This document shows, piece after piece, positions 24,641 to 36,483 of a DNA stretch of 64,000 nucleotides. Made by a program: the position numbers and the translations under genes. A model generated the notes under the pieces. The model was not told the DNA's origin. It worked only from the letters and a program-made list of their open reading frames with translations, and ran no database searches. This DNA is from Ectobius pallidus (taxonomy: Eukaryota > Arthropoda > Insecta > Blattodea > Ectobiidae). Each line of letters starts with the position of its first letter. The first letter of the stretch is position 1. The DNA is taken from positions 144,671,686 through 144,735,685 of the forward strand of contig CAXKWD010000005.1 of assembly GCA_964059195.1 (NCBI GenBank), read 5' to 3'.

Positions 24641-26455
24641 TATATTCGTGTATGGAAAGTGTTTTTTATATGAAAAATACTTAAATATTAGTCATACGAT
24701 CTCTGTTTACTAACTTCTCCATATAGGTCATCCTAATTTGAATTTCCTGGAAAGAAGGATATTCTTACTGAGCGGAGACCAATCCATGGGTGAATGCTTC
24801 AGGATCAATGAAGAACGCAATTCGAAATGTCTAAAACTACATAATCTTTATTTACAAGTGCTGGAGTTAAGCACTGTTCAAGTTTCGGCCCAAGACTATT
24901 CAATTCATTTATTAGCAACCATCCTGAATTAATTGGCTTAAACAAGAAACAATTTAAGTCTAAAATTAGAAATTTTGTATAATTACTTTTATTTCCTTAA
25001 TTCTGTCATTCCTACAGCATTTTCAATATTAAACTTTTAAATGTAGATATAATTGCTTTGTCTTATATTAAATTCTGTTTAACAGAAAATTTAATTATTG
25101 TATTTATTCGTACATTTCCATTGTTGTAAATATAATATGTTATGTACTCATAGTAAAAACTCGTATTTGTCTATGTTTTGTTTAATTACTGCAAATAATT
25201 GTTTAAATTACTTCATTGCATTGAACTGAACCGCCCCCGATCACAAGCTTTGTTTCTTCGGTTGGCATTCGAATTCACATTTGTATATATTTTACTTTGT
25301 AGTTTGTAGCAATTAAAAAATTAAGAATTTTAAAAAAAATAATAATTTTGCGGGAATAAGTCTCTCCATGAAGAGATTCGAACTCGGGTTCTCTATCAAC
25401 GCCGATGAGATCAATGATTGTGATTTTTAATACTTGGATAGAGAAGGATATACATGAAAAATTGTGGATACGGAACCATGCGGAAAATTTTTAAGCCGGG
25501 GGACAAGTTAAAGAACTCCCAGCTGAAGTTTGAGCCTCTGGACCTAATACCTCGACCCTTTCACATCCGCTTAATACCTTAGTTTCTCTAGGGTGTTGTC
25601 TCTCTGTTCTGTCTAGAAAAATAAGCGTAACTAATTTCGTTTACGGTACTGTAACCTCCAAGGCCCCTCTATCTCCGAGGGATGTTCTATCCATCCATGC
25701 TTAGCCTATATGTTTACATACTATGTCATACAACATTATTTAATGTAGTATGTATATATATGTATATACGTGTATTTTTCTTTACATTGACTAGGGAAAC
25801 ATGTTTTAGAGCTCTCTTCCAATACAACAAAAATGCCTAGAAAAGTTCGTCACCTGTCAGAAGACAAGATTTTAAAATAAGTATGAAGAGCCATATTTCT
25901 TAAAATTGTACGTTAAAAATAACCTTCAAAATTCCATCTTTATATCTCAACGTAAAATCTTGCTACGTCTCTGTATCATTTTCGAGGTCAAAGGTAATCG
26001 AATCGTACTTCTCATCCTTTGACCCACTTTCACTTTCAACCGAACTTCATCTTGCTCAAATGTAAGATAAAAAATAAAACTTTATTAGGTTCTCAGAATC
26101 AATTTCACTTCTGTTTGAACGACTAACCTTAATTCGGATGGAATGTCTGTCATGAATAGTCGTAAGGTCATGTTCGTAATTAGTTCATAATATTTCTGCT
26201 GCTAGAGAATGAAGTTCAATTAGACTTATTGTTCAAGATCATCTAAGTTACATTGAGAATTTATTGAAATTTCTTTATGAAACTTGATATCTTTTTTAAA
26301 GGTAAATTTAAGAATTATTTTTCATTGAGAAATAGAAGTGTTATCCAGACCTCTTTTGTTATCTCTGGGTATTATTGTGGTAGCCGAATCTATTTTCAGA
26401 TCTTTCTTAGATTTCTATGGAGATACGTGCCAACAATACTTTATTAACTTATCAT
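24641..26455. other. No gene recognised; weak tRNA-like scrap
   Basis: At about 25365-25400 the minus strand has a box-B-like GAGTTCGAATCTC, possibly a remnant of another tRNA-derived SINE. The rest of the region shows no frame or boundary that I can support. Confidence 0.35.
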
Positions 26456-26645
26456 TATGGCCCGGATTTCTAAGCAAAATGCATATTTATTTTCTAAACT
26501 CCTAAACAATAGCAAAAAGTTACATTTATATTCTTGACGAATTTTCTTGCTTATGTTATAAATTTGAATTAAAATATCATTTTTTAAACTCAAAAACTAA
26601 AAAATATCATATTTTAAACTCAAAACTGTCACATTGAAAGTGCTT
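26456..26645. mobile_element. Possible truncated hAT-like element
   Basis: The left side reads GGCCCGGATTTCTAAGC, close to the terminal core of the elements at 36484 (CAGGGCCCGGATTCT) and 23197. It is followed by repeated ATATCAT and TTTTAAACTC motifs like the subterminal repeats of that group. No matching right end was found before 26700. Confidence 0.35.
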
Positions 26646-26677
26646 ATTTCACTCCTAGACATAGGCCTACTTATCAC

Positions 26678-27865
26678 TTGCTTGCTTTCTTTTTTCGGCT
26701 AATGGAATTACTAAAAAAAAATCGGGATATAAAACATTCAGCCAGGTTTCTAAAAAAGCTTTCCGGTAAAGGAACTGATATTGAAGAGGAAATCGTCAAA
26801 GATAAACTGTTTTCCTTTTCACGTGTCCCTGTGACGTTGAAAGAACATTTTCACTTTACAAATCGTTCTTCACTAACAGACGCAGGAGCTTCTGACATAT
26901 CTTCATTACATATTGTAACGGCCGTGAATACGAAAGTAATAATTCATTTGGTTATCATTTAATTTCTTGGGCTTATTTTGGTTCTTATTTCCTACATTTT
27001 TCTTGATTCTTTGCTTGAGGAATGTGTTGTGGCATGCGGGATGAAAGAAATAGTCGGGCCTACCTATATATTTCACTCACCTCCAGTAATAATCAATAAG
27101 ATCGCTATTTAGCCTACCATTTAAAACTGCCATATATTGTGTAATATTGTATACGGAAGAATAATTTAACCTATATAACTCATCTTAGGTATCAGAATAT
27201 TTTAGACTATTTAATTTTTTTTAAACATATCATTTCTTCTTTCATTTCCCGTACATGCTATAATGGCGGAATCCTTAATTTACTTCGCCCAGTGCCGGTA
27301 ACCTAGCCAACCTGCGTGTTTTTCCTTCTTTGCATCCCACGTGTGTCATATACCAAATCCTCTATGTTCTTAAGCTTATATATTGATTATTGCAAAGATG
27401 TAATATATTCATATTTGCTGGTTAAATTCAATCTTATCTGTGTCTTTACTTCGTTTTTAATATTGACTTACGATTCAATTCACCCAGCACAATTGTAAGT
27501 TATGATGCGACCAGTTGAACTTGAGCTGAAGTAGGCTAGTTGATATATCGGTAACCAGGAAGATTTAGTATTTACTACTATTAAAGGTTGGTATCCTTGC
27601 AACTTAATCACCATATTGAAAAGCTATTATTGGTTAATTATTTTCACGTAAGTAATACTTTTATTATTCGCTATCGTCGAAAAAATAGCACGCAATATAT
27701 TTTATGAATCGCTATTGTTGAAAAAATAGTATGCAATGTACATGTGTTATGTGCAGTCTTTCAGACTCTTCCTAGATTGCCCGATGATGGACTTATCACT
27801 CCTGTATCACAATTAACTATTATGCAACAAGTAACGCTGAATGAGTAAATTATGTAGCAAGGGTG
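26678..27865. other. No gene recognised
   Basis: A plus-strand open frame at 26678-26962 gives a basic-then-mixed 94-residue peptide with no motif I recognise; it is not called. Otherwise AT-rich sequence. Confidence 0.35.
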
Positions 27866-28278
27866 GTAAGGGCAAACAACTGAAACCTTAAACTAGATGG
27901 CAATACCAATAAAAAGAATGTAAGTCAGAAATTCCATGGGAATATTAGGAGCAAAAAACAAAGATAAATAAACAAAACAAAGTAATTTTCTCCATATTTC
28001 CATGGTTTTCCGGTTTTTTCGGGGATATGCTGTAATTGGTGAGGGGCAAACCACTGAAACTTAAACTAGATGGCAATACCAACAAAAAATATATATGATT
28101 CAGAAATTTCCAGTGCACATTAGGAGCAAAGAACAAAGAAAATTAAAACAAACTCATTTTTTTCCGGATATCCATGGTTTTCTGGGCGTTTGCTGTAATT
28201 GATAAGGGGCAAACAAACTAAAACCTAAACTAGACAGCAATACCAACAACAAAATCAGTCAGAAATTCCCACGGGGGG
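27866..28278 (+). repeat. Tandem repeat, about 2.5 units of 163-174 bp
   Basis: The block GGGCAAAC, then CTGAAAC, AACTAGATGGCAATACCAA, CAGAAATT, ATTAGGAGCAAA and CCATGGTTTTC recurs at about 27870, 28045 and 28208. The last unit breaks off at a G-run at about 28271-28281. Confidence 0.8.
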
Positions 28279-28281
28279 GGG

Positions 28282-28799
28282 GGTATACACTAGCCTAAGC
28301 TCTAGTGTTGTAGCAATGACACTCGCGTATTGAGTTCCTGATTACGTTAAGGTTCAATTAAAGCGGACTCTGAAGCTTTGATAGCATAATAAGAAGGAAT
28401 CAGCTCATACTGTGGGTTGTAAAGGAAATTTCGCTGTTCTCTATTTAATCCACATTTACACTATCATAGTTATTTCCCTCTGCGTGGAGGATCGAGTGGC
28501 TCTCTAATGAACAGAGTGTTTATCGCTGCAGGTGAAAATGTTTATCTGTGTAGGAAACAGAGGTGTCACTTCCTGTTAGCTGATTGATCCCATAGGGAAG
28601 TAATACTGGGTCGTGTCCACGGAATTGGATCAAGCTATTAACTCCTCTGAGATAGCTGTACAGTAAACATATAAGACACAGGATTTTTCAGAAGCGAAAC
28701 GCTGTGATTTAAGACGGACATTAAAGCTTGGACTCCTTTAGGATATAAAATATATCGTGTTAATAGTATGTAAATTCTCACTATCTCATTATCTTTAAA
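28282..28799. other. No gene recognised
   Basis: No gene was recognised. The minus-strand frame at 28638-28832 overlaps the inverted repeat arm and is not coding-like. Confidence 0.35.
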
Positions 28800-29054
28800 T
28801 GAGGGCGTTAAAGCCAAAGTGGTGTAAGTCATGTTTTAAAAATGTTTAACCTAAGTATTGCAATGCGGTATAGATCTGTTAGCAGGAGGAGTCGTGTAAG
28901 TCCTATTATGTTTATACACTATATATATATATATATTTATATAAGTAGGTGGGAGGACAATATTAGGAGAGATTATTATAAAGCATCTAAGAAAACCTTC
29001 TGTTTCTCTAAATGCATAAACATTACTTACACCACTTTGGCTTTAACCCCCTCA
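28800..29054. repeat. Inverted repeat with 30-bp arms enclosing a LINE scrap
   Basis: The arm at 28800-28829 is the reverse complement of 29025-29054, with 29 of 30 bases matching. The arms contain GCCAAAGTGGTGTAAGT and its complement. The enclosed 195 bases contain an AT microsatellite (about 28920-28938) and a short LINE fragment (28939-28978). Confidence 0.7.
28939..28978 (+). pseudogene. Scrap of endonuclease-reverse transcriptase LINE, C-terminal
   Basis: The nucleotides encode RWEDNIRRD, matching the conserved tail motif RWEDNIR of the LINE remnant at 58325-58740. Only this short piece is present, set between an AT microsatellite and unrelated sequence. Confidence 0.5.
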
Positions 29055-29069
29055 AATATAAATGACGTC

Positions 29070-29210
29070 CATTGCTGTGGCTTAGGGGACGCGTTCAAAC
29101 ACCGAGCGCGGTGTGCCCAAGTTCGATTCCCGGTCGGAAAAAGTCTCCTGGATGATGGTTTGATGACAATTGTAGAAACTTTGAGGCCTCTTTGGTTCAT
29201 ATACATAAAT
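29070..29210 (+). mobile_element. tRNA-derived SINE, family S5-like
   Basis: Box A-like GTGGCTTAGGGGACGCG and box B AAGTTCGATTCCCGG lie about 40 bases apart, followed by a body with GTCTCCTGGATGATGG. An AT microsatellite follows at 29218-29249. It is distantly similar to the element at 15328. Confidence 0.5.
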
Positions 29211-29214
29211 CCAT

Positions 29215-29217
<3 letters not shown>

Positions 29218-29249
<32 letters not shown>
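29218..29249. repeat. AT dinucleotide microsatellite
   Basis: A run of about 16 AT units at the 3' side of the SINE at 29070. Confidence 0.9.
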
Positions 29250-29253
<4 letters not shown>

Positions 29254-30772
29254 AATATTATTTCAAATAGATGAATCAGTTTTATTTTACCATACGTTTA
29301 ACTATGACCCCCGTAAGTGTAAATGTGTTTTAAAATTGTGTATTATCCGGCTTCTTTATGGAAAATTACTGTTTTTAGAGAAAATATCGTGCTTTTCAAT
29401 TCTTTACATCTGGTAACCCTATCCAAACTTCAACTTAAAAAGTCCTTAGATACAAAACTTGGTACTAAGGAAACCAGTAATATATGGTATTCATAATATC
29501 AAGTGCGTTGCGGGTGCGGTTTGATGAATTCGTTTATGGGAAGTCAGTCAGCTGGGCAATACACAGTTCTTCGCAGAAACAATCGTTTAATTATTCACAC
29601 CGGCGATGCATGTGACCCAGTTTTTACGATTGTTGCATTGTGTTACGGTTCCATGAAAAGTGCGGTATGAGAGGTCAGTGTAATGAAAATTGTGTATTGT
29701 TTTCGTTTCAGTAAAAAAATTCCCCGGTCATTCCGTGAGCATTATGTATCTGGGTCAACCAAGTGTTAAATTCTACCCCCTCCCAAGTTTGCTGCAGTAT
29801 TTATGCCATCTGTTGTTTGATATGCAAAGCTCTCAGTATAATTTTATTTGATAGCATTTCTGTTCGTCGTACAAAAACAGTCATATGCAACGTGTCCATA
29901 TCGGTAATTAAGCACCTCATAATAACATTATGAAACGAGCGAATTATCAATAGGCCTAGACCTGGAACTGATGGTATCAATTATCCATTTTATTCATGGA
30001 ACTCTACAATACAATTACACAATTTTTTTAGCAGTAAATTGTAGAACACAATACCACTTCTAGCTACAATTATTATTATGTTATAAGTAGAATCCTAATT
30101 ATTAACAGGTATGACCAGTAAATCGTAGTCTGCCATTAATAATTTTACAATTATGTTACATGACCGTCATATCGTTAGCACAATTCACATGTATGCGTGA
30201 AATATCTCAATAGATCTGTAATTGCGTAACTCTCGCCAATTTGATACATGCAATTATTTAGTGCGGATTAAAGAGCTCCATTGGTACTGCAATTAAATAA
30301 TAATGGTATTGTATTGGTACTTTGCTGGTAGAAAGGATCAGACCACATCAAATGGCAATGAGGTTGATCACGTATGGCTGGACACGTGATATTAACCCAC
30401 AAAAACCAGCTTACGTCAACATTTGTGGTTACATTGATCCCTGTCCACACCGCAACACGTGAAAACATATTACACACCTGCTACAGCTGAATTAGACATT
30501 AAAAATGTATAGAGGACTTAAGGATTGCATGAAACATTATGCTATGCACACCTACCTATCGCCTGGGTAAGACCAGTAAAGGATAGAATGAAGAAGCATG
30601 AAATTAATTATTATTTTGACCAGGAACCTTCGTATACGTATATACGATTTACGGTCTTTTAACGTATTCTAAATCTGTTTTGCAGAGCCACTCGCTCTAA
30701 TTCCTTTCCTAAGGAAGTCATGCTGACGTTTCTTTTCGCATAAAAGTGTGTATATAGCAGCTTATTCCTTCG
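29250..30772. other. No gene recognised
   Basis: No gene or repeat boundary that I can support. Only short, non-coding-like frames are present. Confidence 0.4.
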
Positions 30773-30780
30773 GTTGAAAC

Positions 30781-31145
30781 CATAGGCGTAACCAGGCCGA
30801 CCATATGGGGGGGGGTTATAACATCCGCGGGGTCTGGGGGGTCCGGGGTCCCCCCCGGAATATTTTAAAAATTAGGACGCAAAATAACAAATTTTAAGCT
30901 TCCGGGGGTCCTCCCCCGGAAAATTTTAAAAATTATGACGCAAAATAACGAGTTTTCAGCTTCCGGGATCCTCCCCCGGAAAATTTTAAAAATTAAGACG
31001 CAATATAACGAGTTTTAAGCTTCCCTCGCTTTATACTTGTATTAAGTAAATTATGGGCAGACTTAAAAAAATTATACAATTTCCCTTTTTTTAATCAATG
31101 GGGGGGGTTCAAACCCCCAAACCCCCCTCCCTCGGTACGCCTATG
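30781..31145. mobile_element. MITE with 8-bp TSD and internal 60-bp tandem repeats
   Basis: It is flanked by GTTGAAAC at 30773-30780 and 31146-31153. The ends are inverted: CATAGGCGTA on the left and TACGCCTATG on the right. Inside are three tandem units of about 60 bp, each with CCCCCGGAA, ATTTTAAAAATTA and GACGCAA, anchored at about 30855, 30916 and 30976, plus G and C runs near both ends that could pair. No coding frame. The 8-bp TSD is hAT-like, but the terminal sequence differs from the other hAT-like elements here, so superfamily is uncertain. Confidence 0.88.
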
Positions 31146-31153
31146 GTTGAAAC

Positions 31154-31981
31154 AACAAAAATTCAAATACCGTTTTTCTCCCCATGAGTACTTTTCTATA
31201 AAAAAAATAAGAAGTCCCTACATTTTAACCGTGATTTTTTTGATAATTGTTATGCTAATGTCCTAATTTTATTCACATCAGTACAGAAATAATACATGTA
31301 AAATAAATAAGCATGACAACTCCTGACTTGAATATTCTGCAAACACAGCCAGGATATTTGAAAAGTTGGACATAAATGTTTACAACAAAACTTCTTTTAG
31401 TTGTGTATAAATCAGTCGACTTTACTGGTTTATTTGGTAGTGGTGATAATGCATGGGAAAAATAGCGTGAAATATCTACAAAATAAAATTTTGAAAAGAT
31501 TAACTTCCTGTCAGACACTTCGAATCTCAAACGTATTCGCACACCAGCCCTTAATTGGACCTGACTCGTATTGGTTTGTTGTCAAAATTCCGGCACTTAA
31601 ACATTAAAGAATGAATATCGTTTTGTTTTTAGTGTAGGAGAGTAGTGAGGGGAATAAAGCAAGGGTTAGCCTCTGCTCCGTATACACCAACGCGAAAAAA
31701 AAGGATATGTGCAGAGGATTAGGACTGGGCCTGGCGGAGCAGGTTATATATTCTCTTACCAAGGAACATCACTACGCATTATATCGGAAAGATTCCGAGC
31801 ACTCTATTGTTCATCATTCATTTCTGATCAGCGATCATTATGCATGAGATAAACCTGTGACTCTGAGACCCCCTTCCCAATTTCCATCATCCGCCATATT
31901 TTGTACTTATTATCTTTTAAAGCTTGTTTACAGGAGGTTCCAACGCGAATCGATGGAGAAACGAATTAGGTAGTGAAAGAT
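31154..31981. other. No gene recognised
   Basis: No gene or repeat recognised; overlapping short frames on both strands look incidental. Confidence 0.4.
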
Positions 31982-31993
31982 ATCAGTTCAGGA

Positions 31994-32467
31994 TTATTAA
32001 AATAAATGTTTAATACCGGTGAACTCGATCACTGAAATGAAATAAATATGATACCAGGTGTTCAACTATTATATAACTTTGTGACTGTTGCCTAGGCCTT
32101 TCGGTGTCTTTACACCATCTTCAGGACATCTATTGCTGGCTTGGAGTTCCAATAGTTAAAATAAAAACTGAATTTCGTCACATATATAAAATAAGATAAA
32201 ATTCACAAAATCTTGTAAAAACACTGTCACTGGACTGTCTTTTGTGGCCTCCTCGCCGTGTGACAGTGCAGTGACAGTGTTTTTATAAGATTTTATTAAT
32301 TTTATCTTATTTTATAAGAGTGACGAAATACAGTTTTTATTTTAACCACTAGAACTCCAAGCCAGCAATAGATGCCCTGAAGATAGTGTAAAGGCACCGA
32401 AAGCCATAGGCAGCAATCACAAAATTATATAATAGTTGAGCACCTGGTATCATATTTATTTTATTTC
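31994..32467. mobile_element. Fold-back element F1, copy 1, with 12-bp TSD and hammerhead-like cores
   Basis: It is bracketed by a perfect 12-bp repeat, ATCAGTTCAGGA, at 31982-31993 and 32468-32479. Two arms of about 205 bp (about 32034-32240 and 32265-32466) are inverted copies with visible scattered mismatches, around a loop of about 25-35 bases. Each arm contains CTGAAGA, a short hairpin, then GAAA (plus strand 32377-32402; minus strand 32124-32099). The left end carries about 40 extra bases matching the extra right end of the 56651-56977 element, so the two are one family in opposite orientation. No coding frame. It resembles Penelope-like element termini. Confidence 0.85.
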
Positions 32468-32479
32468 ATCAGTTCAGGA

Positions 32480-33795
32480 GTCCAACACAGTAGTCGGATA
32501 ACGAATTTCAAAGAGTTTTTAATGTAATTAGGTCATGCTCATAGAGGTCAAAATCCCATTATAAAAATCATACTCAATAAAGATGTTATTGAATTTGTGC
32601 AGTGAGGTCTTGAACGGAAATCCAATTTAACCCTTTTGAAAGGGCTTTTTCTACACGTGTAACCTAGAAAAAGTAATAATTACCTCTACAGTGAATGCAT
32701 TTTCTATAGGGATTCTTGGCGAGAGAAAGGCAATATTGTTACATAATGGACTATGTTTGTGGATAATAACTAGAGGGGAAAAGAAGCAGTACAGTGTTGT
32801 ACACGTGTATATTGCAAGATTGCGCAATACCACAAGGAACACCCACTAACATATTGACACTTTCATACACGTGTCCTTCTTGAGGTCCCAAGGGCAACCC
32901 TTAGTAAACACACACTTCTATAGGACTATATTCCCTTGCACATTCCCTTACACAGGTGTAGAACTAATGCAATTTTTTAACAATATTTTTATTGTTATTA
33001 TTACTGTTATAGTCACTATTATTTTGCAATATAATTGTAAAACATACATACCATAGCTGAAACTTAATTCTGTATTTCCTTTCAATTTCCAAGACAATTC
33101 GAAATACCGTCTTCCTGAAAAAGAAATAAGATGCATTACATTAATGGGGTTTATTATTTTATATTTTACTTTACACATCATGCAAATAAACAATATTGAC
33201 GAAGGAAAGTTCAATATATTATGATAAGTATTCTATTTTATGACAAATTCAGAATTTCTTAATAGATAAAGCACAATTTTCATCGCTTTTACAAAATTAA
33301 AAAATGTTTTAAGCCTTATGGGTCATGGACTGTGCAAAGTTGTACACTTAGGTCTGTAATTCCACGAGAAATGACGAGTTTGCAGATAGATTCGCGATTG
33401 CGACTTGTGTTATTTAAAATTGAATCAGCATTCTGTCAGCTGTCATTATTTAAATTTTCAAACACGTTATGTTATACAAAATAAAGTGTTATACAAAAAA
33501 ATTGTGTTCTTTATTCTGTTCACTGGCAGCGTATTAATACCTTACATCGTGTAACGAGATGAAATCTTATCCTTGCGTTCCTAGCAAGCATATTATAAAA
33601 TAGACGACCGTTCAATACAAGAGATATTGCTAAATGTTGCTGTTCAATATCAATTACATGAATATGAATGGAATGGTAAAAAAGGCTTTAACAATAAAGA
33701 AAATTGCTACATGTGTTTTCTTTGTGTATTCTTGGTTGTTGTATTGTTGTTACGCTAATGGTACAGTTACTGAAATTGCTGATAGATAGCCATAT
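32480..33795. other. No gene recognised
   Basis: AT-rich sequence with overlapping short frames on both strands. No repeat boundary found. Confidence 0.4.
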
Positions 33796-33895
33796 TCCAT
33801 TGGTTTTTGAGGCCACCGTAAAAAATTTAACATTTAAAAATATACAGCCTAATGAATTTTAACATTTTCAATTTTTATCAAACTGACTGTATTTA
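33796..33895 (+). repeat. Repeat family C, copy 1
   Basis: GGCCACCGT, then a T-rich stretch, CACATT-like sequence and a near-identical 37-base block including TAATGAATTTTAACATTTTC and ATCAAACTGA match 63375-63450. The similarity ends abruptly on the right at ACTGA. Confidence 0.6.
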
Positions 33896-33934
33896 GTAAC
33901 TGTATATTTTTTATTTAAATAGTGTTTTTCATGT

Positions 33935-34375
33935 GACTTGTAGATCTCTCAAAATCCGTCACTGCTGGTGCAAACGGTTTTTTTATACAACTTACTGTTT
34001 AGCTACTATAAGCCTCCAAGAAGGTCTACACAGGCCTTAAAGTTGCCCTTAAAGTTGCGACCACCATTTTGTATGTTTTTTCGGGTGGTAAAAATAAAAA
34101 ATAGGATTGTTTTGGAATAATTTCATCGGTTGGAAGCTATAAGTATGCCAAATTTCGGGTTTCTGGCTAATGTGGAAGTGGGCAAACAATTATGTCAATG
34201 AGTGAGTTGGCCAATCCGCTTTGTAGTACTGTGATGATTTGCTATTTTTAAACTGTAAATTGGGCGATAATCCGGTACTGGTCAACCGATTTGGTCCAAA
34301 ATGAATAGGCTTTGTCCTATGGACGTAATATGTTAGTTTACTAAGTTTCATAAAAATCTTATACATACAATCCTA
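33935..34375 (+). repeat. Repeat family B joined to family A block
   Basis: Shared with 13060-13530: GTAGATCTCTCAAAATCCGT, ACTGCTGGTGCAA, ACCATTTTG, GGTTGGAAGCTATAAGTAT and GTGGGCAAACAATTA. From about 34255 it changes to a family A unit in minus orientation (GGTACTGGTCAACCGATTTG). The junction is the same as at 13.38 kb. Confidence 0.7.
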
Positions 34376-34900
34376 GTACCAATCTGATACTTAAGAATTA
34401 CAAGCGGAGTGAAAAAATATTGAGATTGATACCTCATACATAGATATTGATATAGCAATTCCCACTTAAAACATGGATAATGGGCCACAGAAATAAAAAA
34501 AAAAGTGTGCATAATTTTTACCCCATTTTTACACTTACCCTACATTGTATATTCCTAAGCGAGGTTAAGTGTAACAAGTTGATCGGTGATTTCCAATGCT
34601 ATGTCTTTTCCACCCTATTTTTCCTTGTGATTGTTGTTTACGTCACAGACCGCCATCTTACACGTGGGGGACTGAAATGAGAAACCAGCTTCTTGCACAA
34701 CTCACAATCTATTGCTTGTGAGAGGTTATCGAAAGTAGGGCTTAATTCATTTTCTCGCAATCTGATAGGTAGAAAAATTTAAACCACTCTCTGGTGTAGA
34801 TTGACATCCTATTTTATTTCAACAAAACATATTAATGGGAAATTCGGTGTTTGAACATCATTTCATTTAGTCGTAATTTTATCATGAAATAATATACCCT
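34376..34900. other. No gene recognised
   Basis: A 66-codon frame at 34480-34680 has a hydrophobic centre but no recognisable motif and is not called. Confidence 0.4.
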
Positions 34901-34915
34901 ACGTTTCATTAATTG

Positions 34916-35226
34916 GGGTACGCCGTAGCGTAGTGGTTGAGGCGCTGCGCTACAAACCGGAAGGTCGCGGGTTCGATCCCCCGATGAGGTCGTTGGAGTT
35001 TTTCAATTGGCCTAATCCTTCTGGTGGCACTATGGCCCTGGGGTCGACTCAGCCTCTAACGGAAATGAGTATCAGGAGCAATCCTGGGGTTAAAGGCGGC
35101 AGGTGCGTAAGGCTGACAACCATACCACCTTCATGTGCCGATGTCTAAAAATCTGGGAGCCTCAACCTCCTGGAACCCTCTGGGCCTCCATGGCCTGTAA
35201 GAGGGAACACTTTACTTTTTACTTTT
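34916..35226 (+). mobile_element. tRNA-derived SINE, family S4, copy 1, with perfect 15-bp TSD
   Basis: It is flanked by the perfect repeat ACGTTTCATTAATTG at 34901-34915 and 35227-35241, giving a 311-bp element. The head has GCGTAGTGGTTGAGGCGC (box A) and GGGTTCGATCCCC (box B). The body includes CTGGGGTCGACTCAGCC and GCAATCCTGGGGTTAAAGGC, with a T-rich end (CTTTACTTTTTACTTTT). The perfect TSD implies a recent insertion. The minus-strand copy at 46274-46581 is older. Confidence 0.96.
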
Positions 35227-35241
35227 ACGTTTCATTAATTG

Positions 35242-35885
35242 TGAATACTGTGTATCAACAAATAAATATTACCAAATGTTTGCGTTAAAATTTCCCTTCG
35301 CATAACTACGTATGATTCTAGTGCAATCCTCCCCAACGTTTTTCACCATGGAATACTTTTCGTTTAAGGGAATAATATATGGAACACACATACTCACAAT
35401 AAAAACCCGTAACATTCCTTGCTTTAGCTTAATATTACACACACGCTCAAATTGTTTAATGAAAATTGTTTAACTACTTATTCCATACAAGTTTCAACTT
35501 AGCTTTCAAAATGCAATTACCAAACAAATTTCAAAGTTATGCTAATGATACACAATAAAATCGGAATCTGGAATTCAATGTAACCCATGTTTTTGCTGCT
35601 AACTATCACATATTACCATAACATATTTCCTTTATCTGTAGTACCTACAGGATGGGTAAAAGCAAGGTAAGTTCTATGAATAAACGGTACACGATGAGTA
35701 ATTGACAACTTCAATGTCGGAATTTGAAGATAAAGAATCACAATATCCACTTGGTGGACAACCTTGGTGAAGAAATGGTCATAAGTAGCGTTCGGATGTT
35801 TATGGCATGTTGTCATATTATTTTTATCCTGACCTCCATTCTCGCCGCAAACACAAATTAAACATGAATTACACATTTATTATCC
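35242..35885. other. No gene recognised
   Basis: The minus-strand frame at 35613-35876 shows no recognised motif and is not called. Confidence 0.4.
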
Positions 35886-35889
35886 TAAT

Positions 35890-36470
35890 CGGACCGTTTT
35901 CATTTTGCATATAAAATCATATTTTGGAAATTTTCATGGTATTGGTCATATTTCTGTCATATTTGTATTTTAACGTAATATTTCAGTTATAAATTTGGTA
36001 AAAGAGTACAATTACGCAGTAAGGGCCTATGTGTACTAAATTGCCGACTTAATTTTTTTCCGAAATAGAGTCATGAATATTTTGGTTTTACTGTAACTGA
36101 AATGTGAAAGGACAATAACAAGTAACAGCACAATTACCTCTTCCTACTTATTGTTAACAACTTCCAATAGACACGATTTTAAAATATTTTCAGTTCACGT
36201 TTGCAATGGTATCTGGAAACATTAACAGACTGGAAGTTCTATCCTACAAGTAAAACTGTAAATCACCTGTAAAATTGTTAATAAGTAATTATCCGATTGA
36301 AGTAATTTGATGTAATAGTTTAGAGCCATTAAACGTTTTAAATTGAAACATTTTTTAAAATAATGCGTTCTTTTGTGCCGTCATATTTATTACTTTGGGT
36401 CATATTTAGTCGTTTTTAAGGTCATATATACAGTCATATTTTTCACATTTTTAGGTCATAAACAACTGAA
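35890..36470. repeat. GTCATATTT-rich stretch, possibly a hAT-like element lacking one end
   Basis: Multiple GTCATATTT and TTTAGGTCATA motifs cluster at both sides (about 35920-35990 and 36370-36460). They resemble subterminal repeats of the H2 and H3 elements. It ends directly before the 8-bp TSD of the element at 36484. No inverted termini were found, so the call is weak. Confidence 0.35.
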
Positions 36471-36483
36471 CCCTTGTCATGAC

